From the NCBI GenBank assembly GCA_944326585.1, contig CALVEN010000001.1, positions 62,001-126,000 of the forward strand: DNA of 64,000 nucleotides, in the 5' to 3' direction. Below, piece by piece: positions 52,889 through 61,230 of the stretch. Each line of letters starts with the position of its first letter. Positions within the stretch are counted from its first letter, which is position 1. Both the position numbers and the translations under genes were made by a program. Under the pieces are notes generated by a model. It was not told the origin of the DNA. It searched no databases and saw only the letters and a list, made by a program, of their open reading frames with translations. The stretch comes from Candidatus Gastranaerophilales bacterium (lineage in GTDB: Bacteria; Cyanobacteriota; Vampirovibrionia; Gastranaerophilales; Gastranaerophilaceae).

Positions 52889-53290
52889 TTAAAACGGAAT
52901 TTCGTCTTCGCCTATAAGTTCATTTGACAAGTCATCAGACTCAAATTTAACTATTTCTTCCGTTCCGAATTTAGAAGATGCCGGTGCCATTGCACCTTCA
53001 CCTAATTTTTCTATTGTATTGGCGTCAATTTCGTAAATTCTTTTTTCAGAGCCGTCGTCCATTTTAACTGTTGCTGTTTGAAGTCTGCCTTCAACAAGAA
53101 CTCTTTCGCCCTTTTCAATATTATCAATAATTTCATCAAGCGCCTGACGTCTTGAAACTACTCTGATAAGAATTTCTTCTCTGTCGCCGATATTAAGAAC
53201 AAACGCAGATACCGCAATGTTGTTTTGTGTAAAACGTTTTTCCGGTGCTCTGTATACTGTTCCTGTTACAACTGATTTTGCAAGTGACAT
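52889..53290 (-). CDS. ssb: Single-stranded DNA-binding protein
   Basis: An OB-fold SSB of 133 residues. The N-terminal GTVYRAPEKRFTQNNIAVSAFVL and RVLVEGRLQTATVKMDDGSEKRIYE are typical. The acidic tail ends DEIPF, the peptide that recruits replication and repair partners. The linker is short. It lies between rpsF and rpsR as in many bacteria. Confidence 0.95.
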   Translation of the reverse strand: MSLAKSVVTGTVYRAPEKRFTQNNIAVSAFVLNIGDREEILIRVVSRRQALDEIIDNIEKGERVLVEGRLQTATVKMDDGSEKRIYEIDANTIEKLGEGAMAPASSKFGTEEIVKFESDDLSNELIGEDEIPF

Positions 53291-53299
53291 TTTTTACCT

Positions 53300-53599
53300 C
53301 TATACGCTGGCTTTTTTTGAAACTTCCAAGAACATTGTTCTTAAAATATTGTCATTCAAACGTAATTGTCTTTTGAATTCAGCAACTTTGTCGCTCGGTA
53401 ATTCCATTACCATTGATGTAAAGTAGCCGTCTCTGAAGTTTTGTACGTCATAAGCCAATTTTTTTCTGCCGATTTTGTCTGTTGATTCAACTTTTCCGCC
53501 GAATTCAGAAATTGTATCGCTGATTTTTGAAATCATTTTTTCAACTTCTTCAGCATCCAAATTCGGTTTGAATATTGCCAGCAATTCGTATGTTTTCAT
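53300..53599 (-). CDS. rpsF: 30S ribosomal protein S6
   Basis: S6 pairs with S18 on the platform of the small subunit. TYELLAIFKPNLDAEEVEKMI at the start and KIGRKKLAYDVQNFRDGYFTSMVMELP are diagnostic. First gene of the operon; AAAGGAG precedes the ATG, and a TAAAAT extended -10 lies about 40 bases upstream. Confidence 0.96.
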   Translation of the reverse strand: MKTYELLAIFKPNLDAEEVEKMISKISDTISEFGGKVESTDKIGRKKLAYDVQNFRDGYFTSMVMELPSDKVAEFKRQLRLNDNILRTMFLEVSKKASV

Positions 53600-53758
53600 C
53601 TGATTTCTCCTTTAAATTTTAGTGTATGCTTAAATTTTAGCATGAAAATAAAAAATATTACAACATGTAGTTTGCTCATAACGGTTAAAAATGAATAAAT
53701 GTTAAGCCTGAAACTTATTTCATGGCAAATTTAGATATTCAGCTGATTTAAAGAGGAT

Positions 53759-54745
53759 ATGTTTATTACAGGAATACAGCCTTATAACTTTCACAGCACC
53801 AGCCGGCAGAATGTAAAACCGCCGTCGTTTGAAGGTATAAAGACGATAGATTTGAACTATGTTTTGAAAAATCGTGCATATCTTTTGCCTGAGCGTGTAC
53901 GTGATAAAGCAAGTGAAATTGTTAAGTTGAATTTGTCGGAGATGCCGTCATTGAAACAGGTTCACAAAGAAGTATATGCCCCGCTTCTGGTTTGTAAAAC
54001 TTTAAACGATGCAGAACGATTGTTTCCGGAATTCGCCGGGATGAAGGAAACAGCTTTAGTTTTTCAGCGTAACCGCGGGAATATAAAAAAATTAAATACG
54101 GACGGTCATTTGCATGGTAATTTGTCTTTAAAACTGCTCCAAGATGTTTGGGTAAATTTGAAAACACAGGACGAAATTGCAGAAGAATTGGGTTTGAAAG
54201 GCAGATCCGCATTAGGCTGGGTATTGAAAAAGATAAATTTTGTCAGTTACAGTTCAAATTACAGAACATTATTAATGTCGTCGGATCCTGAAACGCGTGC
54301 TGTTATTGCCTCAAAGACAACTGCCTGGAATGCTTGTCATCCTGATTTGATGTATAAGAAAAACCGACATGCAGCACAGTTTTGTAAAACACCCGAATAC
54401 AGAAAAGCGCATTCCGAGCGGATGATTGAATATGACAAATTACATCCGGAACGCAAAGAGAAGATTCGCAATTTTAATTTGGATGTTTGGAAAAAGGTTC
54501 CGGAAATTAAATCTGCGATGTCGGAATTCGCAAAATTACAAAACGCATTTACAAAATCCGTAATTTCAAAAGATATATCCGGCGAACATTTGACATCTTT
54601 TGAAAAACGGATTAAAAAGAGTTTTTATAAAAAGTTCTGGCAGGCAAATCCTGATTTGAAAAAGAGATTTAAGGACGCACACAGGCAAGTCCGTGACGAG
54701 CGCGCAGCCTTAAAAAACGGTAAAACCCCCGATAAAAAGGTATAA
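53759..54745 (+). CDS. Protein with SFEG motif, HTH-like and NUMOD-like repeats, unknown
   Basis: A 328-residue basic protein. It begins with the early motif KPPSFEGIK, like the protein at 37611. Residues about 135-160 (LKTQDEIAEELGLKGRSALGWVL) look like a helix-turn-helix. Residues about 175-310 hold repeats of the kind x-P-E-x-R-K-x-x-S-x-x-M (DPETRAVIASKTTAW, TPEYRKAHSERMIEY, PDLKKRFKDAHRQ) that resemble the DNA-binding NUMOD modules of homing nucleases, but no nuclease domain is seen. DNA binding is plausible. AAAGAGGATAT precedes the ATG. Confidence 0.5.
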   Translation: MFITGIQPYNFHSTSRQNVKPPSFEGIKTIDLNYVLKNRAYLLPERVRDKASEIVKLNLSEMPSLKQVHKEVYAPLLVCKTLNDAERLFPEFAGMKETALVFQRNRGNIKKLNTDGHLHGNLSLKLLQDVWVNLKTQDEIAEELGLKGRSALGWVLKKINFVSYSSNYRTLLMSSDPETRAVIASKTTAWNACHPDLMYKKNRHAAQFCKTPEYRKAHSERMIEYDKLHPERKEKIRNFNLDVWKKVPEIKSAMSEFAKLQNAFTKSVISKDISGEHLTSFEKRIKKSFYKKFWQANPDLKKRFKDAHRQVRDERAALKNGKTPDKKV

Positions 54746-54803
54746 AATTCACTTGACAAAAATTTTTGTGCAGGTAGAATAAATAATATCCGAAAAATCG
54801 TTT

Positions 54804-54890
54804 GGAGGAGTGCCAGAGCGGTTGATTGGAGCAGTCTTGAAAACTGTCGAACGTTCACGCGTTCCGTGGGTTCGAATCCCACCTCCTCCT
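54804..54890 (+). tRNA. tRNA-Ser (anticodon TGA)
   Basis: Acceptor GGAGGAG/CTCCTCC, anticodon arm GCAGT-CTTGAAA-ACTGT with TGA, a long variable arm (CGAACGTTCACGCGTTCCGT region) and T loop TTCGAAT. The base at the discriminator position is T rather than the usual G. CCA is not encoded. Promoter TTGACA, 16 bp, TAGAAT lies near 54750-54780. Confidence 0.9.
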
Positions 54891-54894
54891 TATA

Positions 54895-54926
54895 AAAACG
54901 GGCTGACTTTAGTCAGACCCGTTTTT
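54895..54926 (+). terminator. Terminator of tRNA-Ser
   Basis: AAAACGGG-CTGAC and GTCAG-A-CCCGTTTT, one bulged base, followed by T residues. Confidence 0.8.
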
Positions 54927-54929
54927 ATT

Positions 54930-55245
54930 TTGTGTGGTGTGGATGAGAATCCATTTTAAGATGTTAGTCTTGATGTTGTTATAGTTTATTTTTGGTTCAT
55001 TGTATATAAAATAAGTTATCGGTTAAGCAATTATGTCCAATCAATAATACTGATAAGTCAAGCCATTTGATTTATATATCAATTGTAACAAATTGTAAAT
55101 ATGAATTTAAAAAGGGCTGAAATGCAGTTATAATACCTGTATGGTATGGTATGGTATGGTCGAAGTATGCTCTTGTCAATAATTTCAGCCGAAATTTTTT
55201 TGTAAATACGTAAGAGGTTTATAAAAAAGAAAGGTAAGGTAAATT
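54930..55245. other. Intergenic region with pentanucleotide repeat and inverted repeat
   Basis: Contains TATAAT (55129-55134), four tandem TATGG units (55140-55159) and an inverted repeat GGCTGAAAT (55115-55123) / ATTTCAGCC (55182-55190) that flanks them. No gene is seen. GAAAGGTAAGG at its end is the ribosome-binding site of the next gene. Confidence 0.5.
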
Positions 55246-55710
55246 ATGACAAATTATGCATCTCAAATGATAGTAGGACCGGGGCTTTCCCCATTTGTTA
55301 GTAAAGACAAAGGTGATTTTTCTAACAGAGCAAATTGTGCAGGTGCACAATTTACCAACAATTTAAAAACATTAGCCCAGGATGTTGTAGTCCTTGGTGG
55401 AGCACTTGGTGGTATTAAACTTGCAAGTAAAAGTGACAAATTCGCAAGACCGTTTGCAAAAATTACTGACGGATTTGCAAAATTAAATCAAACTTTAGTT
55501 AAAAAGCTGTATAAAACAAATGTTACTCCGACATGGATCAGAAAATTAAAAGGCTTATCACCAAAAACTAAAGCAATGGGGGCAATAGCAGCACTTGCTA
55601 TTAGTGCAGTATCATATATTTCCTGTAAGCATCTTTATAAGATGGGACAAATTGACCAGAAATATTCAGATAAAGCAGCAATTGAAAAACATCAAAAATC
55701 TGTTTTATAA
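55246..55710 (+). CDS. 154-residue membrane protein of unknown function
   Basis: A basic protein with two hydrophobic segments: about residues 46-62 (DVVVLGGALGGIKLAS) and 108-126 (AMGAIAALAISAVSYIS). The N-terminus is Gly/Pro-rich (MIVGPGLSPF). The segment between is Lys-rich (KFARPFAKITDGFAKLNQTL). No family is recognised. Layout resembles the small protein at 1254-1649. Its long, repeat-bearing 5' region suggests regulated expression. Confidence 0.6.
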   Translation: MTNYASQMIVGPGLSPFVSKDKGDFSNRANCAGAQFTNNLKTLAQDVVVLGGALGGIKLASKSDKFARPFAKITDGFAKLNQTLVKKLYKTNVTPTWIRKLKGLSPKTKAMGAIAALAISAVSYISCKHLYKMGQIDQKYSDKAAIEKHQKSVL

Positions 55711-55726
55711 ATTTTACACTTTTGTT

Positions 55727-55755
55727 AAAAAGGCGGTTATATAAACCGCCTTTTT
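55727..55755 (+). terminator. Terminator after the small membrane protein
   Basis: AAAAAGGCGGTT and AACCGCCTTTTT stem. Confidence 0.85.
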
Positions 55756-55851
55756 AATGTACTGTAAGCTGTTATATAAATCCCCAAAAATTTTGATTGA
55801 CGTGTTTTGCAAAATAGATTATTATAATTTTGTAAAAGAGAGGAGTGAATT

Positions 55852-57009
55852 ATGCAGAATTTTGAATTTTACGGTCCGACGCGTGTTGTGTTCGGTAAAG
55901 ATACCATAAAGGAGCTTTCAAGACTTATTCCGCGCGACAGAAAGATTTTAATGACATACGGCGGGGGTTCTATTAAGAAAAACGGGGTTTACGATCAGGT
56001 AAAAAAAGCACTTGAGGGTTATGATTTGTTGGAATTCGGCGGGATTGAGCCGAATCCTAAATATGAAACTCTGGCAAAAGCTGTTGAAATCGTTAAAAAA
56101 GAGGGCGTAAACTTTTTGCTTGCCGTAGGCGGAGGCTCTGTTCTTGACGGAACAAAATTTATTGCGCTTGCCTCTAAATACGACGGGGATGATGCTTATA
56201 ATGCTATTATGATTAGAGCCGAGCATCCGGCGTCAGCAATTGAATTGGCGGATGTGATTACGCTTCCTGCAACGGGTTCTGAAATGAATAACGGCGGTGT
56301 TATTTCAAGAATTTCTACAAGCGAAAAGCTTGCTTTCCACAATCCGAATGTGTTCCCGAAATTTTCTGTTATTGATCCCACAGTTACTTTCTCTTTGCCT
56401 GAAAGACAGACTATCAACGGCGTTGTGGATACTTTTGTTCATACAATGGAATTCAATTGTACTTATGACGTAAATTCACCGCTTCAGGATATCTGGGCAA
56501 TGGGAATTTTAAGAACACTTATATCGGAAGCGCCGAAAGCGCTGGCAAACCCTAAAGATTATGACGCAAGAGCAAATCTTTTCTGGTGTGCAACATGCGG
56601 CTTAAACTACTGGATTTCTTGCGGCGTGCCTCAGGACTGGTCAACACACATGATAGGACATGAATTAACTGCATTTTACGGAATCGATCATGGTCAAAGC
56701 CTTGCGATTGTTCAGCCGCGTTTGTTGAGAAATCAAAAGGTCGCAAAATCCTACAAACTCGCAAAAATCGCACGTGAAGTTTTCGGAATCAATGAGTCTG
56801 TTGATTTGAAGGCAGCTGATATGGCTATTGATAAGATTGAAGAATTTTATAACTCAATAGGTATGAAAACCAGACTTGCGGATTACGGTATAAACCCGCA
56901 AGAAGCTGCTGAAAAAATTCGTGACCGTTTCAGAGAACGTAATGTCGCTTTTGGTGAAAAAGGCGCAATTACGGCCGATGTGGCTTATGAAATAGTAAAA
57001 GCGTGCTAA
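55852..57009 (+). CDS. Iron-containing alcohol dehydrogenase (YqhD/BDH type)
   Basis: Group III alcohol dehydrogenases reduce aldehydes with NADPH or NADH. N-terminal FYGPTRVVFGKDTI and the nucleotide loop LAVGGGSVLDGTKFIA are characteristic. Metal ligands lie in VVDTFVHTMEF and in IGHELTAFYGIDHGQSLAI, which gives the expected Asp and three His. At 385 residues it matches butanol dehydrogenase/YqhD. It fits a fermentative or aldehyde-detoxifying life. AGAGGAG precedes the ATG; promoter TTGACG, 17 bp, TATTAT. Confidence 0.94.
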   Translation: MQNFEFYGPTRVVFGKDTIKELSRLIPRDRKILMTYGGGSIKKNGVYDQVKKALEGYDLLEFGGIEPNPKYETLAKAVEIVKKEGVNFLLAVGGGSVLDGTKFIALASKYDGDDAYNAIMIRAEHPASAIELADVITLPATGSEMNNGGVISRISTSEKLAFHNPNVFPKFSVIDPTVTFSLPERQTINGVVDTFVHTMEFNCTYDVNSPLQDIWAMGILRTLISEAPKALANPKDYDARANLFWCATCGLNYWISCGVPQDWSTHMIGHELTAFYGIDHGQSLAIVQPRLLRNQKVAKSYKLAKIAREVFGINESVDLKAADMAIDKIEEFYNSIGMKTRLADYGINPQEAAEKIRDRFRERNVAFGEKGAITADVAYEIVKAC

Positions 57010-57022
57010 ATTTGATTTTTGT

Positions 57023-57058
57023 AAAAAAGCCACTTTCTGATGAAAGTGGCTTTTTTTT
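57023..57058 (+). terminator. Terminator of the alcohol dehydrogenase
   Basis: GCCACTTTC and GAAAGTGGC stem with flanking A and eight T residues. Confidence 0.9.
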
Positions 57059-57062
57059 AAAT

Positions 57063-57686
57063 TTATTCACCTTTATGGCAGTGATGGTGGTGATGTCCGT
57101 GACAGTGGCTGTGTTCGCCGCCGCAAGAGTTCTCACCCGTCACAAGTGTTGAATTCATATATGAATTTACAACATCTTCAATCGGCATTTCAGGACAGCC
57201 GGATATAACTTTTACTCCGTTTTGGCTGAATATTCCAAGCGGTCGCTGCCCCATTCCGCCTGCCAAAACTACATTTGCTCCTTGTTCTGATATCCAGCTT
57301 GCGCTCTGGCAGCTTATTCCTTCTTCAGGAACCTTTGTTTCCATATTTAAAATTTTTTTTGTTTCAGGGTTTACCTCAACAAATGTAAATGACTCGCAGT
57401 GTCCGAAATGTGAACATAATTTCCCTTCTGCTGTCGGTACGGCAATTTTCATAATCCTATCTCCTTTTAATTTGTCTGTATTTGACTGCAGCAGTATCGC
57501 ACTTTCCAATGCTTCCGTTTCGGTTATGTTGTGCAATGTTGCATACTCTCTTAATATCTTTAGTACGTTTTCGTTAATTCTCCTGTTAAACGGAATTTTA
57601 TTCAGGCATGTCTTTTTTCGGCCGGCATTCAATCTCTTGCCGCCCCATTTTTGACATTCTTTATTTTTCCCGCAGCCCTTTTTCAT
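57063..57686 (-). CDS. DNA-binding-like domain fused to NifX/NifB-type Fe-Mo cofactor domain
   Basis: A 207-residue protein. Residues 1-78 contain CGKNKEC, KWGGKRLNAGRKK and a helical part like a CopG/ribbon-helix-helix region (RINENVLKILREYATLHNI). Residues about 79-180 are a dinitrogenase iron-molybdenum cofactor domain (MKIAVPTAEGKLCSHFGHCESFTF, VVLAGGMGQRPLGIF), ending in a His/Cys-rich metal tail (HSHCHGHHHHHCHKGE). Such domains bind metal or Fe-S clusters outside nitrogenase too; no nif genes are here. ATG 57686 lies seven bases after a good -10. A perfect AAAAGGAG site before Met 57452 suggests a second internal start for the NifX domain alone (129 residues). Confidence 0.75.
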   Translation of the reverse strand: MKKGCGKNKECQKWGGKRLNAGRKKTCLNKIPFNRRINENVLKILREYATLHNITETEALESAILLQSNTDKLKGDRIMKIAVPTAEGKLCSHFGHCESFTFVEVNPETKKILNMETKVPEEGISCQSASWISEQGANVVLAGGMGQRPLGIFSQNGVKVISGCPEMPIEDVVNSYMNSTLVTGENSCGGEHSHCHGHHHHHCHKGE

Positions 57687-57693
57687 TAATTTT

Positions 57694-57722
57694 ATCGTAC
57701 AATATTTTTTTGATTTTGTCAA
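57694..57722 (-). promoter_or_regulatory. Promoter of the NifX-domain gene (leaderless type)
   Basis: TTGACA (57717-57722), 17 bp, TACGAT (57694-57699), then seven bases to ATG 57686. The -35 overlaps the end of tspO. Confidence 0.7.
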
Positions 57723-58120
57723 TACATATTCAAGTTTAATTTAATAATTTCGTAATTCAGATATGCCGCAAAAATCAGCCAGAGAAAATACGGAATCAGC
57801 AGAAACGCAGCCGTTTTTGATTTTTTATAAAACAGTATAATATTTATAAAAACAAGAATTATGAGCGCGATTATGATAAAAAATGCGAGTTTGATATCGT
57901 GCGATTCGAAAAATACGGGCGTCCAGAGCAGGTTTAATATTATTTGTGTGATAAATATTACAAGCGGAATGATTTTTTCCTGCCTTAAGCCGTCTTTAAT
58001 ATAGAAAAACAGGGAAAGCGCTATCATTATATAAAGTATTGTCCACGCAATCGGAAATACTGCCGCCGGCGGGGTCAGCGGTGATTTGTTTAATGAATAA
58101 TACCATAGTGAGTTTTGCAT
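57719..58120 (-). CDS. tspO: TspO/MBR-family membrane protein
   Basis: A five-helix membrane protein binding tetrapyrroles and sterols. WYYSLNKSPLTPPAAVFPIAWTILY in the first loop is diagnostic, and the helix-3 LNLLWTPVFFESHDIKLAF and helix-5 FLLIPYFLWLIFAAYLNY segments fit. Length 133 residues is short but complete. In other bacteria it responds to stress or modulates porphyrin traffic; here no haem gene is near. Confidence 0.9.
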   Translation of the reverse strand: MQNSLWYYSLNKSPLTPPAAVFPIAWTILYIMIALSLFFYIKDGLRQEKIIPLVIFITQIILNLLWTPVFFESHDIKLAFFIIIALIILVFINIILFYKKSKTAAFLLIPYFLWLIFAAYLNYEIIKLNLNMY

Positions 58121-58175
58121 AAAAACATTATTGTAAAATATTTTTAAAAATAAAATTGTCCGGTTTTGCTATATT

Positions 58176-58203
58176 AAAAAAGCACTCTCAATCTTGAGAG
58201 TGC
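58176..58203 (-). terminator. Terminator of the HEAT-repeat gene
   Basis: GCACTCTCA and TGAGAGTGC stem followed by six T residues on the minus strand. Confidence 0.85.
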
Positions 58204-58226
58204 TTTCATTCCTTTCATTTAAAAAT

Positions 58227-59084
58227 TTAGAAAGTTGCAACAGGTTTTTTCTGAGCGGTAGCACCGGGAATTGATTGCCAGTTTGCAGCCATAATCTTTT
58301 TGAAAGATTTTAATGCTGTATCTTCCAATTCGCCCAATTCTTCAGCTTCCATAATCAATTCTCTTAAAGGAAGCAGTGCTCTTTGATCTCTCAAGACACC
58401 TAATGCAGCTGCGGCACCTGCTCTGACCAGTTCATTTTCATTACGATTTTTCATAACATCAATTAATGCAGGTACTGCTTTTGTATCGTTTAATTTGCCG
58501 AGTGAAGTTACTGCGTAAATTCTTACGTTAACCCATTCGTCATATAACATATTTATAACTTTATCAACGGCTTTTTTGTTTCCGATTTCGCCTAAAGCGC
58601 GGGTTGCGTCGCATCTTACGTTGACTTTTTCGTGATCTAATGATGCAATCAGGGCATCTGTTGCAACATCGCCGATTTCAATCAAAGCATCAGTTGCTGT
58701 TATACAAACCTGCGGGTTTTCATCATTTAAAGCTTCAACAAGCGGTTCAACAACGATTTCGCCGCCTAATCTGCCTAATGCTCTTGCTGCACGAACTCTT
58801 ACATCAACGTTTCTGTCTTCACGTAAAGATTCAATCAAATGAATTGTGGCTTTTGAATCGCCGAGTTCGCCTAAAGCACGTGCTGCATATAATCTTACAG
58901 AGCCGTTTTTGTCATGTTTTAATACATCAATCAACGGTTCAACTGCTTTGGAGTCACCCATCTCGCCTAATACTCGTGCCGCGTTGTATCTGACTTTTTC
59001 TGAGTTGCTTGTTTTTAAATCCATTAATAATTCGTCAAATGTCTTTTTTACTTGTTTTTTCTTGCTGTTCACACTAATTGTCAT
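58227..59084 (-). CDS. PBS-lyase-type HEAT-repeat protein
   Basis: 285 residues made of about seven HEAT repeats of the kind found in phycobilin lyases: VRYNAARVLGEMGDSKAVEPLID, VRLYAARALGELGDSKA, VRVRAARALGRLGGEIVVEPLVE, and so on. These form a right-handed solenoid for protein binding. No lyase activity is implied, as there are no phycobiliprotein genes. GGAGGAAAATA precedes the ATG. A terminator follows. Confidence 0.9.
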   Translation of the reverse strand: MTISVNSKKKQVKKTFDELLMDLKTSNSEKVRYNAARVLGEMGDSKAVEPLIDVLKHDKNGSVRLYAARALGELGDSKATIHLIESLREDRNVDVRVRAARALGRLGGEIVVEPLVEALNDENPQVCITATDALIEIGDVATDALIASLDHEKVNVRCDATRALGEIGNKKAVDKVINMLYDEWVNVRIYAVTSLGKLNDTKAVPALIDVMKNRNENELVRAGAAAALGVLRDQRALLPLRELIMEAEELGELEDTALKSFKKIMAANWQSIPGATAQKKPVATF

Positions 59085-59386
59085 TATTTTCCTCCGACAC
59101 TAAAGTAATAAATTCACACCTACATTTAATATAAAAAATTTGTGTTGAATTTAATTGCCTTTTTTATAACTTTCTACTTAATTTTCTGTAACAATTCCTT
59201 TTACTGTACCTATTGTGAGAAAATAATAAGGGTAACACTCACACTTTATATTTATAATATAACATATTTTTTGAACAAATTCTTGGGTTAAATGTATTAT
59301 TTTAAGTTTTTTATTAATTGTTTTTTTAAAAATACGTATAATAGAGGTATAGTTGTGTAATTCGTGTTACAAAACTTAATATAATA
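59085..59386. other. AT-rich intergenic region
   Basis: About 300 bases without a gene. Several TATAAT-like boxes are present (for example near 59260 and 59340), but no single promoter stands out; it should carry the HEAT-gene promoter and the end of the histidine-kinase unit. Confidence 0.4.
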
Positions 59387-61042
59387 CTACTCACTACAGA
59401 TAGTAATAATAAATTCACTGCCCTTGCCAACTTCACTGTTTACCAATATTTCGCCGTTATGCTTTTCAATTATTTTGCTGCAAATTGCTAAACCGAGTCC
59501 TGTCCCGACGCCTACTCCTTTTGTTGTAAAACCGGCTGTAAATATCTTGTTGAGCTGATCTTCGGGTATTCCTTTTCCGTTATCTTTTATCTTTACAATT
59601 AATTTTTTATCGTTATATTCAGTTGTAATTTCTATTATTCCCTTGTTTGAAATTGCCTGGCATGCGTTAATCAAAATATTGGTGAAAACTTGATTTAGCA
59701 TATTCGGATAGCATTTTATAAGCGGAAGATTTCCGTAGTGTTTTACGATTTCAATACGATTTTTTGTTTCGTGTCTAATCAAATCAAGAGTCAAATCGAT
59801 TTCTTTATTGATATCGGCTTCTTGAAGTTCGGCTTCATCAAGTCTGACGAATTTTTTGAGGGAAGTTACGATATTGCTGATTCTTTGAATTGCTTCGCGG
59901 TCGATTTCGTTTATTTCTTTGAGCATATCAGCGATTTCAGGGTCGTTAATCTGCGGGATGAATTTGTTTAAAATAGTATTATTTGATTTGATTGAGGCGA
60001 CCGGGGTATTAATTTCGTGTGCTACACCTGCGACTAACTGACCGAGGGATGCCATTTTTTCTGAATTTATCAGTTGAATTTGGGTTTCTTTCAGTTCTTT
60101 GAGGGTATTTTGAAGTTCTTGAACGGTTTTGATGTTATTTTGATAGAGTTCGGCTCTTATAATTGCGTTGCCGAGCTGGGATGAAATTGCTTCCAGAATT
60201 TCGAGTTCTTCATTCAGTTCACGTTTTTGATAACTTAAAAGAACGATAATGCCAATTAATTTTTGCATGTGGAAAATCGGGACAATAATTCTCATCACGG
60301 GTTGCTTAAAAGGTTCGGCGCCTATGTATTCAATCATGGAGTGGGTTATTGAAATATCGCCTGAAACTATCTGTTTGTAAGTCTTTTCATCAAACCTTAT
60401 TTTTTTGCCGGTTTTATTTTTGTTTCCGAAAGCTTCCGTTATAGAAAAACTGCCGTCATCATTTGAAGCATAATAAGCTTCGTAAGCGCCAAACATTATG
60501 GCAAGTTCCGATAATGCGGAATTTAAGATTTTTGATATGTCCATTGATTCTCTTATTATGTTGGACATTTTGTTAATAAGAGCAATACGGATAGCTTGAG
60601 ATTGAGCTTTTTGCCTGATTTTTTGGAGATCCTGATTTTCTTCTTCAAGGTGGTTATATTTATCCTGCAGCTTTTCCAATCGTGATTTATAAACTTCCAG
60701 CGCGTTTTCGGCAGTTACGTCCGTCATAAAAATAACCGTGTATTTCTTTTTTTTGATTGCTGTCAGGTAAAAATACAATATATTATTTGTTGTGATTTCG
60801 TATGAAACAAAAGCAAAAAAGTCCTCCTTTGAATTCAGCGCATGATAAACGGGAGAATAGATTTCGATGTTTTCGCTGTTTAAAGGGCAGATGTCAAAAT
60901 TCATGTTGTGGGAGAATTTTTTTAAGTTGGAAAAATTCGGAAATCTGCGTTTAAACGCATTGTTTTGAAAAACAACATCACCTAATTTATCGGTTACAAT
61001 AACCGCGTCCGGAAACTGATTTAAAAAACTGAATTTTTTCAT
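59387..61042 (-). CDS. Soluble PAS-GAF sensor histidine kinase
   Basis: 551 residues, no membrane segment. A PAS domain is at about 5-115 (PDAVIVTDKLGDVVFQNNAF), a coiled coil at about 125-165, a GAF domain at about 170-300, a second coil at about 305-335, then HisKA with the phospho-His in LVAGVAHEINTPVASIKSN and HATPase with NILINACQAISNKG, IKDNGKGIPEDQL and GVGTGLGLAICSKI. The HEINTP variant groups with kinases of the NtrB-like/complex-sensor class. No response regulator is adjacent. Leaderless-type start. Confidence 0.93.
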   Translation of the reverse strand: MKKFSFLNQFPDAVIVTDKLGDVVFQNNAFKRRFPNFSNLKKFSHNMNFDICPLNSENIEIYSPVYHALNSKEDFFAFVSYEITTNNILYFYLTAIKKKKYTVIFMTDVTAENALEVYKSRLEKLQDKYNHLEEENQDLQKIRQKAQSQAIRIALINKMSNIIRESMDISKILNSALSELAIMFGAYEAYYASNDDGSFSITEAFGNKNKTGKKIRFDEKTYKQIVSGDISITHSMIEYIGAEPFKQPVMRIIVPIFHMQKLIGIIVLLSYQKRELNEELEILEAISSQLGNAIIRAELYQNNIKTVQELQNTLKELKETQIQLINSEKMASLGQLVAGVAHEINTPVASIKSNNTILNKFIPQINDPEIADMLKEINEIDREAIQRISNIVTSLKKFVRLDEAELQEADINKEIDLTLDLIRHETKNRIEIVKHYGNLPLIKCYPNMLNQVFTNILINACQAISNKGIIEITTEYNDKKLIVKIKDNGKGIPEDQLNKIFTAGFTTKGVGVGTGLGLAICSKIIEKHNGEILVNSEVGKGSEFIITICSE

Positions 61043-61048
61043 AATTTT

Positions 61049-61077
61049 ATTATATTGTATAAAGTTTTTTCGGGCAA
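61049..61077 (-). promoter_or_regulatory. Promoter of the PAS-GAF kinase (leaderless type)
   Basis: TTGCCC (61072-61077), 17 bp, TATAAT (61049-61054), then six bases to the ATG. Confidence 0.7.
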
Positions 61078-61091
61078 TTATTTAACCATGC

Positions 61092-61119
61092 TTGACATTG
61101 CCTGAAAATGAGTTATAAT
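61092..61119 (+). promoter_or_regulatory. Antisense promoter of small-peptide locus 2
   Basis: TTGACA (61092-61097), 16 bp, TATAAT (61114-61119). Spacer GCCTGAAAA.GAGT is shared with the antisense promoter of locus 1. Confidence 0.75.
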
Positions 61120-61125
61120 GTATAT

Positions 61126-61230
61126 ATAGGGAAATGGTTCCAAGAACCGACATTCCTGAAACCATTCTTAACTCCCTATACAAATTCAGCGAGAATTTGA
61201 ATTAAATGTCCTAGTGTAGCTAGGACTTTT
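61126..61230 (+). ncRNA. Predicted antisense RNA of locus 2 (candidate antitoxin)
   Basis: Starts near A61126-A61128 and ends at a terminator (GTCCTAG, loop TGTAG, CTAGGAC, six T at 61227-61232) that lies inside the opposing peptide gene. About 105 nt, overlapping its 3' half and the 3' hairpin of its mRNA. Confidence 0.65.

Noticed and set aside
57063-57686. Nitrogenase-related function for the NifX-domain protein
   Set aside because: No nif structural or assembly genes are in the window, and such domains are common in non-fixing bacteria.
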